Source: Marinigracilibium pacificum (GTDB taxonomy: Bacteria; Bacteroidota; Bacteroidia; Cytophagales; Cyclobacteriaceae). Taken from it: 64,000 nucleotides of DNA. Made by a program: the position numbers and the translations under genes. The stretch is taken from assembly GCF_012926615.1 (NCBI RefSeq), contig NZ_JABBNU010000004.1:62001-126000 (forward strand), read 5' to 3'. The notes beneath the pieces are model-generated. The model searched no databases. It was not told where the DNA came from and worked only from the letters and a program-made list of their open reading frames with translations. Below are positions 54,312 through 63,781 of this stretch, piece by piece. Positions within the stretch are counted from its first letter, which is position 1. The number at the start of each line of letters is the position of its first letter.

Positions 54312-54767
54312 TTATCTTGTCTCTCCTGCACTTCCAAAACGCCATCTAACGTTTAATCCAAACCCTTCTGCATCTAATTCTGTGTCTTCAATAATTTCGA
54401 AGTACGGACGCCAATCTACACCTATAGCAATCGGAATATTATTAAAACGATATTCTAGACCTATTTCTCCAACTGCACCTAATTCAAACGGATCTTCACC
54501 TAAAACTGTATAAGGTCCAAAACCCATATACCAGTTAAACGCCTCACCTCCCAGCGGGCGATAAAATAAATCCCAAATAACATCAATACCTACTCCATCA
54601 CCAAAAGATACGTTGGCGTGAATTCTGTTAAACTCTCCAGATTTAAAAACTGCGTCTAATGCAACATGATTTCTTCTGATCGCACCAAACCTGGCACCTA
54701 TTTCCTGGCATTCAGCATAAAAGGACGTACCTAATACAAATGCTAATCCTATTAGAATTTTTTTCAT
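54312..54767 (-). CDS. Small exported beta-barrel-like protein
   Basis: 151 residues from the ATG at 54767 (MKKILIGLAFVLGTSFYAECQ signal peptide); an alternative upstream start would hide the signal. The mature part is made of short amphipathic strands (GARFGAIRRNHVALDAVF, WYMGFGPYTVLG, GEIGLEYRFNNIPIAIGVDWRPYF, GFGLNVRWRFG), consistent with an eight-strand outer-membrane barrel. The only Cys, at the end of the signal, is not in a lipobox. Function unknown. Confidence 0.7.
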   Translation of the reverse strand: MKKILIGLAFVLGTSFYAECQEIGARFGAIRRNHVALDAVFKSGEFNRIHANVSFGDGVGIDVIWDLFYRPLGGEAFNWYMGFGPYTVLGEDPFELGAVGEIGLEYRFNNIPIAIGVDWRPYFEIIEDTELDAEGFGLNVRWRFGSAGETR

Positions 54768-55079
54768 AACTAAATAACTTTTGTTGAATGTGTAGTGTCT
54801 TATTGTCTTTCCCAACGGAACGTCTATATTAAATATATGAATTATTTGATATTAAACATACATATTTTAATAATAATTATACGTAGGAATTATTTTTTTG
54901 CCCTTTTCTTTAAAAGAACATTATACTAAATAGATTATTGAGGCATTTTGTTTTGAAATATCTTTTCTTTTTTTCAACTCAGAGAAAATTTCAACTTTAT
55001 TAATGATATTCCCCCATTTTGTTAATCTAAATACATTTAGTATATACCTTTAATGAAGTGAATGTACTATAAAAAGGTG

Positions 55080-55937
55080 CTACTTATGCTTAGAACCGTG
55101 TGGAGTTCTTTTAATCATATAGTTTAATGCTGCGTTGTGAGAGTCAATATCTGTTCCAAATGCATTTCGATCTTCTGAATAAACTATTTTGCCATTATCG
55201 TTAATAACTTTTAAACCAACATTAACGTCGTATTCTATGACTGTGCTAGTTGATGAGGTAGTTATTTCTGAACCTTTTTGTTCCCTATCTTTTCGGTCAT
55301 CACTTCTACTGTCTTTGTCTTTATAAGTAGTTACGTTAGAGCCATAAGATCGTGCTCCTTTATTAGTAATGGTTGTTGTTCCATAAGCAACAAATTCAGT
55401 ACCTAAAAGTTCAGCAATTTGTTTAGGTGTTTTGGTTTTTATATTGTTATAATCAATACCATGTTGAGCCAACAAAGCATTTGTTGTCATAGGGTCTTGG
55501 ATTTGGATACCAGAAGTATTTTTCTTGAAAGATGAGGCAGCCTCTGATTGAACAAGATTGCTATACTGTTCAGGATTAATGCCCGGATCATTTGAAATTA
55601 TGTCGAATGGTAATACTGCCAATTTTCCACGTCTGGATTCCGGTGTCGAGGTCGGCCCCATTGCTGCCGTTGTTTGCGAGGTTTGACTGGATTCATTAAA
55701 AACTTGTTCACGACCACTGGCGAAGGCTATTTTGTTTATTTCTGATTTTTTAATTTCATACTCCAAATCTTCGCCTTCAAAAACAAATTTAATTATATCG
55801 CCACTGACTGCAGTGACTTTACCTTTCATTACCTCACCATTTAATTTGTAAACAATATCGTTTTCTGATTGAGCTATTAGAGTGTTTGCCAATAGGATGA
55901 AAATTATCATTAGGATGGCTGAGTTAATATTTTTCAT
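55080..55937 (-). CDS. Exported hypothetical protein with CsgG/LpoB-like region
   Basis: 285 residues with a signal peptide (through NTLIAQ, residue 22). A first small domain (about 25-75) has YKLNGEVMKGKVTAVSGDIIKFVFEG, a beta-rich segment often fused to stress or envelope proteins in this phylum. After a Ser/Thr-rich linker, GKLAVLPFDIISNDPG...AELLGTEFVAYGTTTIT...VGLKVINDNGKIVYSE resembles the CsgG/LpoB/TolB-N fold (a nucleoside-hydrolase-like alpha/beta unit used in envelope assembly). No enzyme motif. The 264 bases between this gene and the next hold no feature I can name. Confidence 0.6.
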   Translation of the reverse strand: MKNINSAILMIIFILLANTLIAQSENDIVYKLNGEVMKGKVTAVSGDIIKFVFEGEDLEYEIKKSEINKIAFASGREQVFNESSQTSQTTAAMGPTSTPESRRGKLAVLPFDIISNDPGINPEQYSNLVQSEAASSFKKNTSGIQIQDPMTTNALLAQHGIDYNNIKTKTPKQIAELLGTEFVAYGTTTITNKGARSYGSNVTTYKDKDSRSDDRKDREQKGSEITTSSTSTVIEYDVNVGLKVINDNGKIVYSEDRNAFGTDIDSHNAALNYMIKRTPHGSKHK

Positions 55938-56085
55938 TTTGGTAAATGTAGATTGGTTTGCTATATAAATTAACTAATTTATTGTCAGTATTTTAACAGA
56001 GTAGTTAATGAAAGTTTATTCAATTGAAATCCAAGATTGAAGAAGTCGTTGGAGATATGAGGGAAAAAGTATTTATTAAGGGTAT

Positions 56086-56121
56086 AAAAAAAAGCCTTAG
56101 AACTAATTTCTAAGGCTTTTT
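56086..56121 (-). terminator. Terminator of tRNA-Arg
   Basis: On the minus strand, AAAAAGCCTTAG and CTAAGGCTTTTT form a 12-bp stem with a 9-base loop and a T-run, directly after the tRNA. Confidence 0.9.
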
Positions 56122-56122
56122 G

Positions 56123-56196
56123 TGATCCCACCAGGACTCGAACCTGGAACCTACTGCTTAGAAGGCAGTTGCTCTATCCAGTTGAGCTATGAGACC
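56123..56196 (-). tRNA. tRNA-Arg (TCT)
   Basis: 74-base cloverleaf on the minus strand: acceptor GGTCTCA / TGGGATC (two G-T pairs), anticodon stem ACTGC / GCAGT around CTTCTAA with anticodon TCT, T-arm CCAGG-TTCGAGT-CCTGG, discriminator A. CCA is not encoded. Confidence 0.96.
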
Positions 56197-56228
56197 TTCC
56201 GTGTTGCGTTTTTCTGTGTTTCGCGGTG

Positions 56229-56259
56229 CAAATATAATCCCTTATTGCATTTAGGCAAA
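56229..56259 (-). promoter_or_regulatory. Promoter of tRNA-Arg
   Basis: On the minus strand TTTG (56256-56259) and the exact box TATATTTG (56229-56236) are separated by 19 bases; the tRNA starts 33 bases downstream. Confidence 0.85.
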
Positions 56260-56333
56260 CCCTTATCAAAAGATTTTTCTAATGTTATTTGCTTCTTTCT
56301 GATTTTCAGTGAAATAAATTTCAAAATATTTTT

Positions 56334-57044
56334 TCAATTTGTCAATTCATGTTCCTTTAAATAGTCTTTTGCAATATTATCCGGGCTATCTTCATGGTTG
56401 TATCGGGTGAACTCTATTTTATAATGCAGTTTATCTTTTTCGATAATTCCAAATCGAAACAAAATTTCCCTTACTCCTTTCATTCCTCCAAAATCACCTA
56501 GGTACCATTGAAATATTCTTGTTGTATATATTTTATTTAAGTTTTCAACTACTCTTGTTTCTGCTCTTAAAAAGTTGATACTGGCATTATCGAGTTTTTC
56601 ATTTAGATCCTCATTTGAATAGGAAGATATCGGTGGGCAACTAATGGCTCCACAGTTTAGCGTAAAGTGTATCCGGTAGTCTACTCTCGAAGGCATAAGT
56701 TGGCCATATTTAATAAATGAAACCGGATTATTAATATAACCTACACCATATTTCATCTTACCTCTTCTTAGTATCTGATGTTCGATCACATCAAGAGATA
56801 GACTTTTCTTATCTATATAAATGGCTTCAACTTTGTAAATTTTGGGTTTTGCTATATCTTTTCTATGTAATAACATGAATGAAGCATTGTAAATATTTAT
56901 CCAGAAGCTGATCTTTTCAGAATCATCATTTAATGAGTTTAGATTAACATTCTTAAGCGAGTGAGTTGCCTGATTAATATTTTGCTGATCATTAGCTATC
57001 ACAGCATCTAAAAGCTTAATACTCAGGTTTACTAAATTATTCAT
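56334..57044 (-). CDS. DUF547 domain protein
   Basis: 236 residues from the ATG at 57044; a longer TTG-type start would overlap the upstream gene by 83 bp. DUF547 signatures: FWINIYNASFMLL near residue 50, HQILRRG, and YRIHFTLNCGAISCPPI with its conserved Cys residues, then VVENLNKIYTTRIFQWYLGDF. The fold is proposed to be a papain-like or transglutaminase-like enzyme but activity is unproven. No signal peptide. It overlaps the 3' end of the hydrolase-OsmC fusion gene by eight bases, so the two are translationally coupled. Confidence 0.85.
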   Translation of the reverse strand: MNNLVNLSIKLLDAVIANDQQNINQATHSLKNVNLNSLNDDSEKISFWINIYNASFMLLHRKDIAKPKIYKVEAIYIDKKSLSLDVIEHQILRRGKMKYGVGYINNPVSFIKYGQLMPSRVDYRIHFTLNCGAISCPPISSYSNEDLNEKLDNASINFLRAETRVVENLNKIYTTRIFQWYLGDFGGMKGVREILFRFGIIEKDKLHYKIEFTRYNHEDSPDNIAKDYLKEHELTN

Positions 57045-58257
57045 TAATAATTTCTGTTTCGATTTTTGATTTGGTAGAAAGCGTTTTATGCACAGGGCAT
57101 TTATCTGCAATTTCACCAAGCCTTCCTATTTGATCCTGATCCAGATTTCCGGTTATTTTGATTTTTCTTTTAAACAAATCAATTTTCGCTCCCTTCTCTT
57201 TGTTATTATCACAATCTTCAGCATGTGTTTTATCGTGCTCTATTTCTACATTGATTTCTTCCAGACTCCAGTCTTTACGGTCGGCATACATTTTTATTGT
57301 CATTGCAGTACATGCCCCTAAAGCAGAAGAAAGTAACCCATACGGAGTCGGGCCAAGGTCATCTCCACCAACATCTTCTGGTTCATCAGCCAGCCATCGA
57401 TGCTTTTTGTCAATGATTTCAGTAGTATAGCCATCTTCGGCATTGAGGCGTATCTGTATATGCTTTTCATCGCCCTTAATAACTTTTTCTTTTGGTGGAA
57501 GATATCTTTTAACCCATGTTCCAATTACATTACCCACATATTGTGAATCCTCATTGTTTGTTAATAGGTGATCAGCCCCATCAAGACTCATAAAGCTTTT
57601 AGGATGATGGGCGGCTTCATATAATTTTCTGGCGTGGTCAATCCCTACAATTTCATCTTGAGGAGAATGAAGAAACAGAAAAGCCTTATTCTTTTGTTTT
57701 TTTAATATAGAATCAAGTCGTTTATCTTGTAGGTCCTGAATAAATTCCTTCCTGATATTAAATGGCCTCCCTCCTATGTTTACCTTAGCATATCCCTGTT
57801 TCATGATTTCATCAATGTTATTTTCAAATAAATGAGACACATGTTCGGGATCAGAAGGAGATCCGATTGTTGCCACAGCTTTTACTTCAGGAATTTTATC
57901 AGCAGCATAGATTACCGCAGCTCCACCAAGAGAATGTCCAATTAATACAGAAGGTGCTTCAAAATTTTCTCTGAGATAATCAGCACCGGCAACCAAATCC
58001 TGAATATTTGTACTAAAATCGGTGTCTTCAAAATTTCCTTTGCTTGATCCGAGCCCGGTGAAATCAATTTGAAGTACACCAAATCCACTGTGAGTCATAG
58101 CTTCCGCAATTTGTTTTACAGCTTTGAAGTTTTTGTTACAGGTAAAACAATGCGCAAAAATAGCAGTATGATAAGTTGCTGAGCCTACTGGCCGGGTAAA
58201 TCGTGCGGCGAGTACATTTCCATCTGCATTTTCAAAGGTTACATATTGTGATTTCAT
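57037..58257 (-). CDS. Bifunctional alpha/beta hydrolase - OsmC family protein
   Basis: 406 residues made of two enzymes. The N-terminal hydrolase (about 1-255) has Ser109 in GHSLGG, Asp201 in HSPQDEIVG and His230 in GADHLL. The C-terminal OsmC domain (about 265-406) has the two peroxidatic cysteines Cys316 (ALGACTAMT) and Cys387 (KCPVHK), as in thiol-dependent peroxidases that reduce organic hydroperoxides. The fusion is a known recurring type and may link ester cleavage to peroxide reduction on lipid-derived substrates (inference). Cytosolic, no signal peptide. Confidence 0.92.
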   Translation of the reverse strand: MKSQYVTFENADGNVLAARFTRPVGSATYHTAIFAHCFTCNKNFKAVKQIAEAMTHSGFGVLQIDFTGLGSSKGNFEDTDFSTNIQDLVAGADYLRENFEAPSVLIGHSLGGAAVIYAADKIPEVKAVATIGSPSDPEHVSHLFENNIDEIMKQGYAKVNIGGRPFNIRKEFIQDLQDKRLDSILKKQKNKAFLFLHSPQDEIVGIDHARKLYEAAHHPKSFMSLDGADHLLTNNEDSQYVGNVIGTWVKRYLPPKEKVIKGDEKHIQIRLNAEDGYTTEIIDKKHRWLADEPEDVGGDDLGPTPYGLLSSALGACTAMTIKMYADRKDWSLEEINVEIEHDKTHAEDCDNNKEKGAKIDLFKRKIKITGNLDQDQIGRLGEIADKCPVHKTLSTKSKIETEIINE

Positions 58258-58444
58258 AAAACCGGGGTTTAAAACAATAAGTTAATTATACAATTATGTC
58301 AAGACACATTTTTCACGATGAAATTTTTCATTTGTCAGAATAAAGACATTACGATTTTTTAATACACAAATAATTTAGATTGCTCGCAGACCTAGCATTA
58401 TTGTTTTATCTTAAAGAAAATTAACCAATACTATATCTTTTCCT

Positions 58445-59308
58445 ATGACAGATGAATGGCGTACTTTGAAGGTTGTTCATAGCGAAAGTTTGAATAAGAC
58501 TATTGTTACCCTGCATAAGTTATCACAATACTTATCTTGGGTTGGAAGTAGTTATATAGAAAAAGCTGATGACTTTAGTCATACTAATCTAGGCTGGGAT
58601 GCAATTAATAGTTCATTGATTGGAAGATGGACTTCTGATGGCGTTAGAATCAGCTTTAATTTTCAAGAATTCAGTTATAAACTAGAAGCTCCATGGCATT
58701 ACTCTATAATCCTACCCGAAGATCAAACTTTTGGAGAGGTAGAAGAATTATTGAGACATTTATTAATTGCCTGCGGACTAACCGGATCGCATTTTCAACC
58801 TTCTGATGATTATCAGCTTCCCTATGAATTTGATTCAGATGAGGAAGTAGAAAGACCAAAAAGCAAATATTTAAGTTATTGGGCAGACTGTAGGTCTAAT
58901 GCAGATCTAATGCTTCATAAACTGGCAGCTGAATATGCCGGATCGAGTGAAGTAAGAGTATGGCCACATCATTTTGATTCAGGCATGGTTATTCCTATTG
59001 AAGTAAAGAATGACAAGACATTAAAGTCAATTGGTGTCGGGTTATCTATTGCAGATGGTTTATCTAATGAGCCTTATTTTTACCTTAATTATTTTTCGAA
59101 AAATGATGAGAAAGGAAGCCTGGTAGATTTAGAAGATTCAGATGCAAGGACAATTAATAAAAAACACTTTAAAGGATATATTTTACCCCTATCCATGATT
59201 GTAAGTTATACAGGATCACAAGCTCAATATGACATTACTATGGATTTTTTAAATCGAGGAATCGATGGAATAATGAGCTATTCAGGTCTTACAAAACAAA
59301 TGGTTTAA
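58445..59308 (+). CDS. Unrecognised soluble protein upstream of egtB
   Basis: 287 residues, no signal or membrane segment. An N-terminal part (MTDEWRTLKVVHSESLNKTIVTLHKLSQYLSWVG...) is helical, followed by a beta region (LIGRWTSDGVRISFNFQEFSYKLEAPWHYSIILP), a variable acidic linker (about 134-150), and a second beta-rich half with the striking EVRVWPHHFDSGMVIPIE motif, which recalls the WPHHFD segment of DUF5996-type proteins (low confidence). The gap to egtB is 18 bp, so the three genes are probably one operon; a role connected with ergothioneine or its products is possible but unproven. Confidence 0.6.
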   Translation: MTDEWRTLKVVHSESLNKTIVTLHKLSQYLSWVGSSYIEKADDFSHTNLGWDAINSSLIGRWTSDGVRISFNFQEFSYKLEAPWHYSIILPEDQTFGEVEELLRHLLIACGLTGSHFQPSDDYQLPYEFDSDEEVERPKSKYLSYWADCRSNADLMLHKLAAEYAGSSEVRVWPHHFDSGMVIPIEVKNDKTLKSIGVGLSIADGLSNEPYFYLNYFSKNDEKGSLVDLEDSDARTINKKHFKGYILPLSMIVSYTGSQAQYDITMDFLNRGIDGIMSYSGLTKQMV

Positions 59309-59326
59309 TAGAATAGTATATATTTT

Positions 59327-60514
59327 ATGCATAGTCAATCAATTATTAATCCGGCCGCTGAAAGCTTATTATCTCTAACCGATCGCTATAATAGTGTAAG
59401 GGAAAAATCTGTTGAATTAAGCAGGCCTTTAAATAAAGAAGATTTTGTTGTTCAACCTGTTGAATTTGTTAGCCCGACCAAATGGCACCTTGCTCATACT
59501 ACCTGGTTTTTTGAAGAATTTTTGCTGGTTCCATTATTAGCTGATTATAAACGTTTTCACCCTGACTTTGCATTCTTATTTAATTCATATTATGAAGCAG
59601 TAGGCGAAAGAATGATCCGGTCTGAACGGGGTAATATTACCAGGCCAGGTGTTGAACTTATTTTTGATTATCGAAAATATGTTGATGACAGAATGCAGGT
59701 CCTACTTAAGAATTTCCCTGATGATAAGGTGGAATTACTTGAAATTGGTCTAAATCATGAACAACAACATCAGGAACTATTATTGACAGATATAAAGTAC
59801 GTTCTTGGCCATAATCCATTATTTCCTCCATATAGTCCTCAGTTTGATGAAAGCGCTCGTTTTTCGAATGGCACCGATTTTATAAAAATTGAAGAAGGAC
59901 TTTATACCATTGGTCATGATGGAAACGGATTTGGTTATGACAATGAGTTTCCTCAGCATAAGGTATTCCTGAATTCATACGAGATTAGTAACAGCCTGGT
60001 AACAAACAGTGAATACCTTGAGTTTATTGATTCTGGAGGCTATGAAAATCATGAATGGTGGTATAGTGATGCCTGGGCATATTTACAGGAATCAGGAATT
60101 AAAAAACCACTCTATTGGCACAAAAAGAATGAAAACTGGTATCGATATTCAATGAAGGGTTTAGAGGTTTTAAATCCTGATGAGCCAGTGACACACGTCA
60201 GCCATTATGAAGCAGCAGCTTTTGCCGAATGGAAAAAAATGAGATTACCGACTGAGTTTGAATGGGAAGTGGCAGCCGATCAATTTGATTGGGGATGGCG
60301 CTGGGAACATACGGGGTCTGCATATCGACCCTACCCTGGGTATAAAAAGGCAGATGGTGCTATTGGAGAGTACAATGGTAAATTCATGATTAACCAAATG
60401 GTCTTAAAAGGTGCTTCAATTGCAACTTCACCCGGACATGCCAGAAAAACATATAGAAACTTTTTTCATCCTGAATTGCAGTGGCAGTTTACAGGTATAA
60501 GATTATGTAAATAA
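59327..60514 (+). CDS. egtB: Ergothioneine biosynthesis iron sulfoxide synthase
   Basis: 395 residues. EgtB joins N-alpha-trimethylhistidine (hercynine) with a thiol substrate (gamma-glutamylcysteine or cysteine) using O2 and nonheme iron. The N-terminal DinB-type domain provides the iron ligands: His54 or His57 in WHLAHTTWFFEEF, and the HX3HXE motif at His144, His148, Glu150. The C-terminal formylglycine-generating-enzyme-like domain runs to FTGIRLCK and includes RLPTEFEWEVAA and WRWEHTGSAYRPYPGY. It is followed 5 bp later by egtD. No egtA, egtC or egtE is in the window, so the thiol donor and lyase are open. Confidence 0.92.
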   Translation: MHSQSIINPAAESLLSLTDRYNSVREKSVELSRPLNKEDFVVQPVEFVSPTKWHLAHTTWFFEEFLLVPLLADYKRFHPDFAFLFNSYYEAVGERMIRSERGNITRPGVELIFDYRKYVDDRMQVLLKNFPDDKVELLEIGLNHEQQHQELLLTDIKYVLGHNPLFPPYSPQFDESARFSNGTDFIKIEEGLYTIGHDGNGFGYDNEFPQHKVFLNSYEISNSLVTNSEYLEFIDSGGYENHEWWYSDAWAYLQESGIKKPLYWHKKNENWYRYSMKGLEVLNPDEPVTHVSHYEAAAFAEWKKMRLPTEFEWEVAADQFDWGWRWEHTGSAYRPYPGYKKADGAIGEYNGKFMINQMVLKGASIATSPGHARKTYRNFFHPELQWQFTGIRLCK

Positions 60515-60519
60515 AACCT

Positions 60520-61485
60520 ATGGAAGCAAAGACTAAAACATATGATAAGGTTCTGGCTAAAGCTGTAATTGATGGATTAAGTCAGAAAAATAAATCACTT
60601 CCAAGCTGGTTATTTTATGATAAAAAGGGAGATAAGCTTTTTCAGCAAATAATGAAAATGCCTGAATATTATCTTACTGAAACTGAACGTTCGATAATTG
60701 AGAAAAACAGGGATAATTTCCTCCATGATTTTGAAGGCAAGGATCATCAGTTTGATTTGATCGAGCTTGGTGCTGGTGATGGAACAAAAACCGAAATTTT
60801 ATTAAAGCATTTTTATGTACAGAACGCGCGTTTCAGATACATTCCTATTGATATATCTCCTGATGTATTGATAGACCTCGAAAATCGCTTAAATAAGCAT
60901 TTACCAGATCTTATTGTAATTCCTAAACCTAAAAGTTTTTATGATGCACTTGATGATCTGGATGATAAAAGCAAGGTCAAACGAGTGTTGCTGTTTATGG
61001 GAGGAAATATTGGCAACTTTACGCTCGATGATGCTACTAATTTTATTCAGGAGTTGAGTAACAGGCTTCGTCCCGAAGATGAGCTATTCGTTGGGTTTGA
61101 TTTGAAAAAGGATCCACGACAAATTCAGGCTGCTTATGATGATTCACAAGGAATAACCAGGGCATTTAACTTGAACCTTCTGGAGAGGTTAAATAATGAA
61201 CTTGAAGCAAATTTTAATTTAAGAGGATTTGAACACTATCCTTATTATAACCCTGAAACAGGAGAAGCCAAAAGTTTCCTTGTAAGCCAAAAAGATCAGG
61301 TTGTTCACTTCAATGCCATTGATAAAAAAGTATCGTTCAAGAAGTGGGAATTAATATATACTGAAATAAGTCAGAAGTATGATCAGGCTATGATTGAGAA
61401 AATGGCTTCTGATACAGGACTAAAGATATTCAGGCAGTATTTTGATAGTAATCAGTATTTTTGCAATGTGATTTTTAAAAAGTAA
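60520..61485 (+). CDS. egtD: L-histidine N-alpha-methyltransferase
   Basis: 321 residues. EgtD methylates histidine three times with SAM to make hercynine, the EgtB substrate. The class I methyltransferase core has motif LIELGAGDGTKTEILL (Gly84, Gly86, Gly88) and FMGGNIGNFTLDDA; the substrate-binding lid includes SYFLVSQKDQ-like residues (FLVSQKDQVVHF). The N-terminal LPSWLFYDKKGDKLFQQI and PEYYLTETE are characteristic of EgtD. Last gene of the set, convergent with the FUSC-type gene 26 bp away. Confidence 0.93.
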   Translation: MEAKTKTYDKVLAKAVIDGLSQKNKSLPSWLFYDKKGDKLFQQIMKMPEYYLTETERSIIEKNRDNFLHDFEGKDHQFDLIELGAGDGTKTEILLKHFYVQNARFRYIPIDISPDVLIDLENRLNKHLPDLIVIPKPKSFYDALDDLDDKSKVKRVLLFMGGNIGNFTLDDATNFIQELSNRLRPEDELFVGFDLKKDPRQIQAAYDDSQGITRAFNLNLLERLNNELEANFNLRGFEHYPYYNPETGEAKSFLVSQKDQVVHFNAIDKKVSFKKWELIYTEISQKYDQAMIEKMASDTGLKIFRQYFDSNQYFCNVIFKK

Positions 61486-61511
61486 ATCTCTTCTTAAACT
61501 GCCCTGATATA

Positions 61512-63704
61512 TTAGGAGATAAATGATGACTTGATTGATTCATTCAGAATAGATAGCCTTTCAATCTGGTCTATTAAGAATCGGGTATGTAGTACTTCCG
61601 GAGCAAGGCTATCCGGCTCAATATTAGTTTCAGGAACTGAGGTTTGAATATTCTTTTCAGCAGTCAATATTTTAATTTCTTTAGTATAATTTAATTCTTC
61701 AATAAGCTTGTCTGCGTGTGGAGATACTAAATCAAGATCGTAAACCTTTTGTTCAAATTGAGTCATATAAACGCCTATTGATGAAGTAGTTATCATGAAC
61801 GAATAATTGTTCATGATTATATTGTAGCTATTCTTTTCTAGTTTCTGCTTTTCTTTAGGATCAGTCATTAACCGATTATAAGATGAAATCAGATTTGCCA
61901 TCTTTACATATGAATCCTTTCTGTATGAACGATACGTGGTTTTATCGATTTTTCCTGTTTTAATAGCTTCAAGTACATATAATGCAAGTTGCTTATTTGA
62001 GGACCAGGCTTCATTGATAAACACAGGGATGCTCTTTTGCTCCCAGAATGGGAAAATCGTTCGTATTGCAATGTAGCACAGAATACCTCCGAATATTGTA
62101 TCAATAACTCTGAATAATATTATTTGTGTATTTAACCTTACTAATACACCAAAGAGAAGTAAAACAAATAAAGTAAAGAACAATGTGGCTTTTACGTAAT
62201 CTTTAGGTAGAAAACTAAAGGCAAAAAAGAATGCTATTGCCATTAGAAATATTCCCAGTAAAGGAGAAATATTTAGGTAAGCTAACGGTAAAACAATTAA
62301 GGCTCCTGCAATTGTTCCATAAATACGTTGACTAAAGCGGTTTTTGGTAATACTATACCCTGGTTTCATAATTACAAGAATGGTAAGTAACACCCAGTTT
62401 GGATTTTGAAAATGAAGAAACCCAGCTAATATATATCCGGTAACAGAAGTGATTGCCATTCTGATTGCAAACCTGAAATAACTTGAATCTAGCGTCAGGT
62501 TTGATATAAATGCATCTTTTGTAAGTTTCCTCGCTGGTATGAAGTTATGCTTACGTGAGGCATCAAAATCCATTTTAACAAGGTTATCCCTGCCAGAGGT
62601 GAGAAAAATTAACCGTTCTATCTTATTTATTTGGTGTTTAAGATAAATGTTGAACCTGTTTATTATTCTAAAATCTTTTACCTCTTCTTTTGATGGATTT
62701 TTATTTTGTTTTAGTTCAGACACTATCTTGTCGAGATAATTCAATTTTTCAAAAACATCAGGTGTTGATACAACTTTGCCTTTTTTCTGACTGACATATT
62801 GAGATAGTTCACGAAGAATCCCGGGTAACTGTGCAATAGTATCTTCAATTGAAACCGTGCCAGGATATTTTTTCTTAATTTCCTGGTAGGTTTGAGGGTT
62901 GAAATGAGTTACTAATGCTAACTCAAACATTTCAATCAACTCAATAAAGATAAATAAGTATAGTTCGTTTTTTCTTTTTGAACCCAGAAGATCCATCCTC
63001 TCCTTTAATATCAAGTCTCTTATTTCATCATATTTTGGATTTAGAGCTGTCTGGAATTGTGCCAGATTATATAATACTTCTTCCTCTTTAAAGCTATCTG
63101 TTGTTAAATATTTAAGTCTCAGGTCAAAATAGTCAGCAGTCAGATTCAATAAATCAGAGATCTTTCTATTTATAAGCACTGGTTTATACAGATAGAAAAC
63201 AATCATTGAATAAGCTACATATAACAGTTCACCGGTTAGCACACCAGATAAGTGTCCTCTCAATGCATCAACTTCAATTCTTGCTGAAAAACTTAAACCT
63301 AACATAATAGACAGGTAACCAGAGAAGGCTAACATAGCCATATTGAAATCAAAGGCCGCTATGTATGCAAGAAGAAAAATAACTATAGCCAGGAATATAT
63401 TTAATAGAACTGTAGAATCTGCTAATAATATAACTGATGAATGTAGAATCAGAGTTAAAATAAAGGCAGTTAAATATATTTTCAGCTTACTGACAAAATT
63501 TGTATTTAAATCAACAGCTGAAATAAATGAACCTCCCAGTAGAACTTGAATTGCTAACTGATTTTCTTTAAAGTAAAATAGCAATAAAACTGGCGTAAAA
63601 ACGCCTATCACAACCCTCAGTGCACTTACCGTTGATTCTGCTCTAAAAAAATCCTTTATTTCCTTTTTTGAAACGCTAAATGTCATCAGTGTTAAATTAG
63701 CCAT
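61512..63704 (-). CDS. FUSC / YccS-like integral membrane protein
   Basis: 730 residues in the arrangement of the YccS/YhfK and aromatic-acid-exporter group: six N-terminal membrane helices (about 25-180), a long cytosolic helical domain (about 185-385), a second six-helix bundle (about 395-545, containing NPNWVLLTILVIMKPGYSITKNRFSQRIYGTIAGAL), and a cytosolic tail. Members are proposed efflux pumps; substrate unknown. The ATG at 63704 is used; the one at codon 7 is also possible. Separated from the preceding gene by a bidirectional terminator. Confidence 0.85.
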   Translation of the reverse strand: MANLTLMTFSVSKKEIKDFFRAESTVSALRVVIGVFTPVLLLFYFKENQLAIQVLLGGSFISAVDLNTNFVSKLKIYLTAFILTLILHSSVILLADSTVLLNIFLAIVIFLLAYIAAFDFNMAMLAFSGYLSIMLGLSFSARIEVDALRGHLSGVLTGELLYVAYSMIVFYLYKPVLINRKISDLLNLTADYFDLRLKYLTTDSFKEEEVLYNLAQFQTALNPKYDEIRDLILKERMDLLGSKRKNELYLFIFIELIEMFELALVTHFNPQTYQEIKKKYPGTVSIEDTIAQLPGILRELSQYVSQKKGKVVSTPDVFEKLNYLDKIVSELKQNKNPSKEEVKDFRIINRFNIYLKHQINKIERLIFLTSGRDNLVKMDFDASRKHNFIPARKLTKDAFISNLTLDSSYFRFAIRMAITSVTGYILAGFLHFQNPNWVLLTILVIMKPGYSITKNRFSQRIYGTIAGALIVLPLAYLNISPLLGIFLMAIAFFFAFSFLPKDYVKATLFFTLFVLLLFGVLVRLNTQIILFRVIDTIFGGILCYIAIRTIFPFWEQKSIPVFINEAWSSNKQLALYVLEAIKTGKIDKTTYRSYRKDSYVKMANLISSYNRLMTDPKEKQKLEKNSYNIIMNNYSFMITTSSIGVYMTQFEQKVYDLDLVSPHADKLIEELNYTKEIKILTAEKNIQTSVPETNIEPDSLAPEVLHTRFLIDQIERLSILNESIKSSFIS

Positions 63705-63730
63705 AAAAATACATAGAACTAATTAATACA

Positions 63731-63762
63731 AAAAAAGCAGGTAAAAGATTACCTGCTTTTTT
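63731..63762. terminator. Terminator after the old yellow enzyme gene
   Basis: AAAAAAGCAGGTAA and TTACCTGCTTTTTT form a perfect stem around AAGA, giving a T-run on the minus strand about 20 bases after the stop at 63782. Confidence 0.85.
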
Positions 63763-63781
63763 GTTTACTAAATTATCAGGG

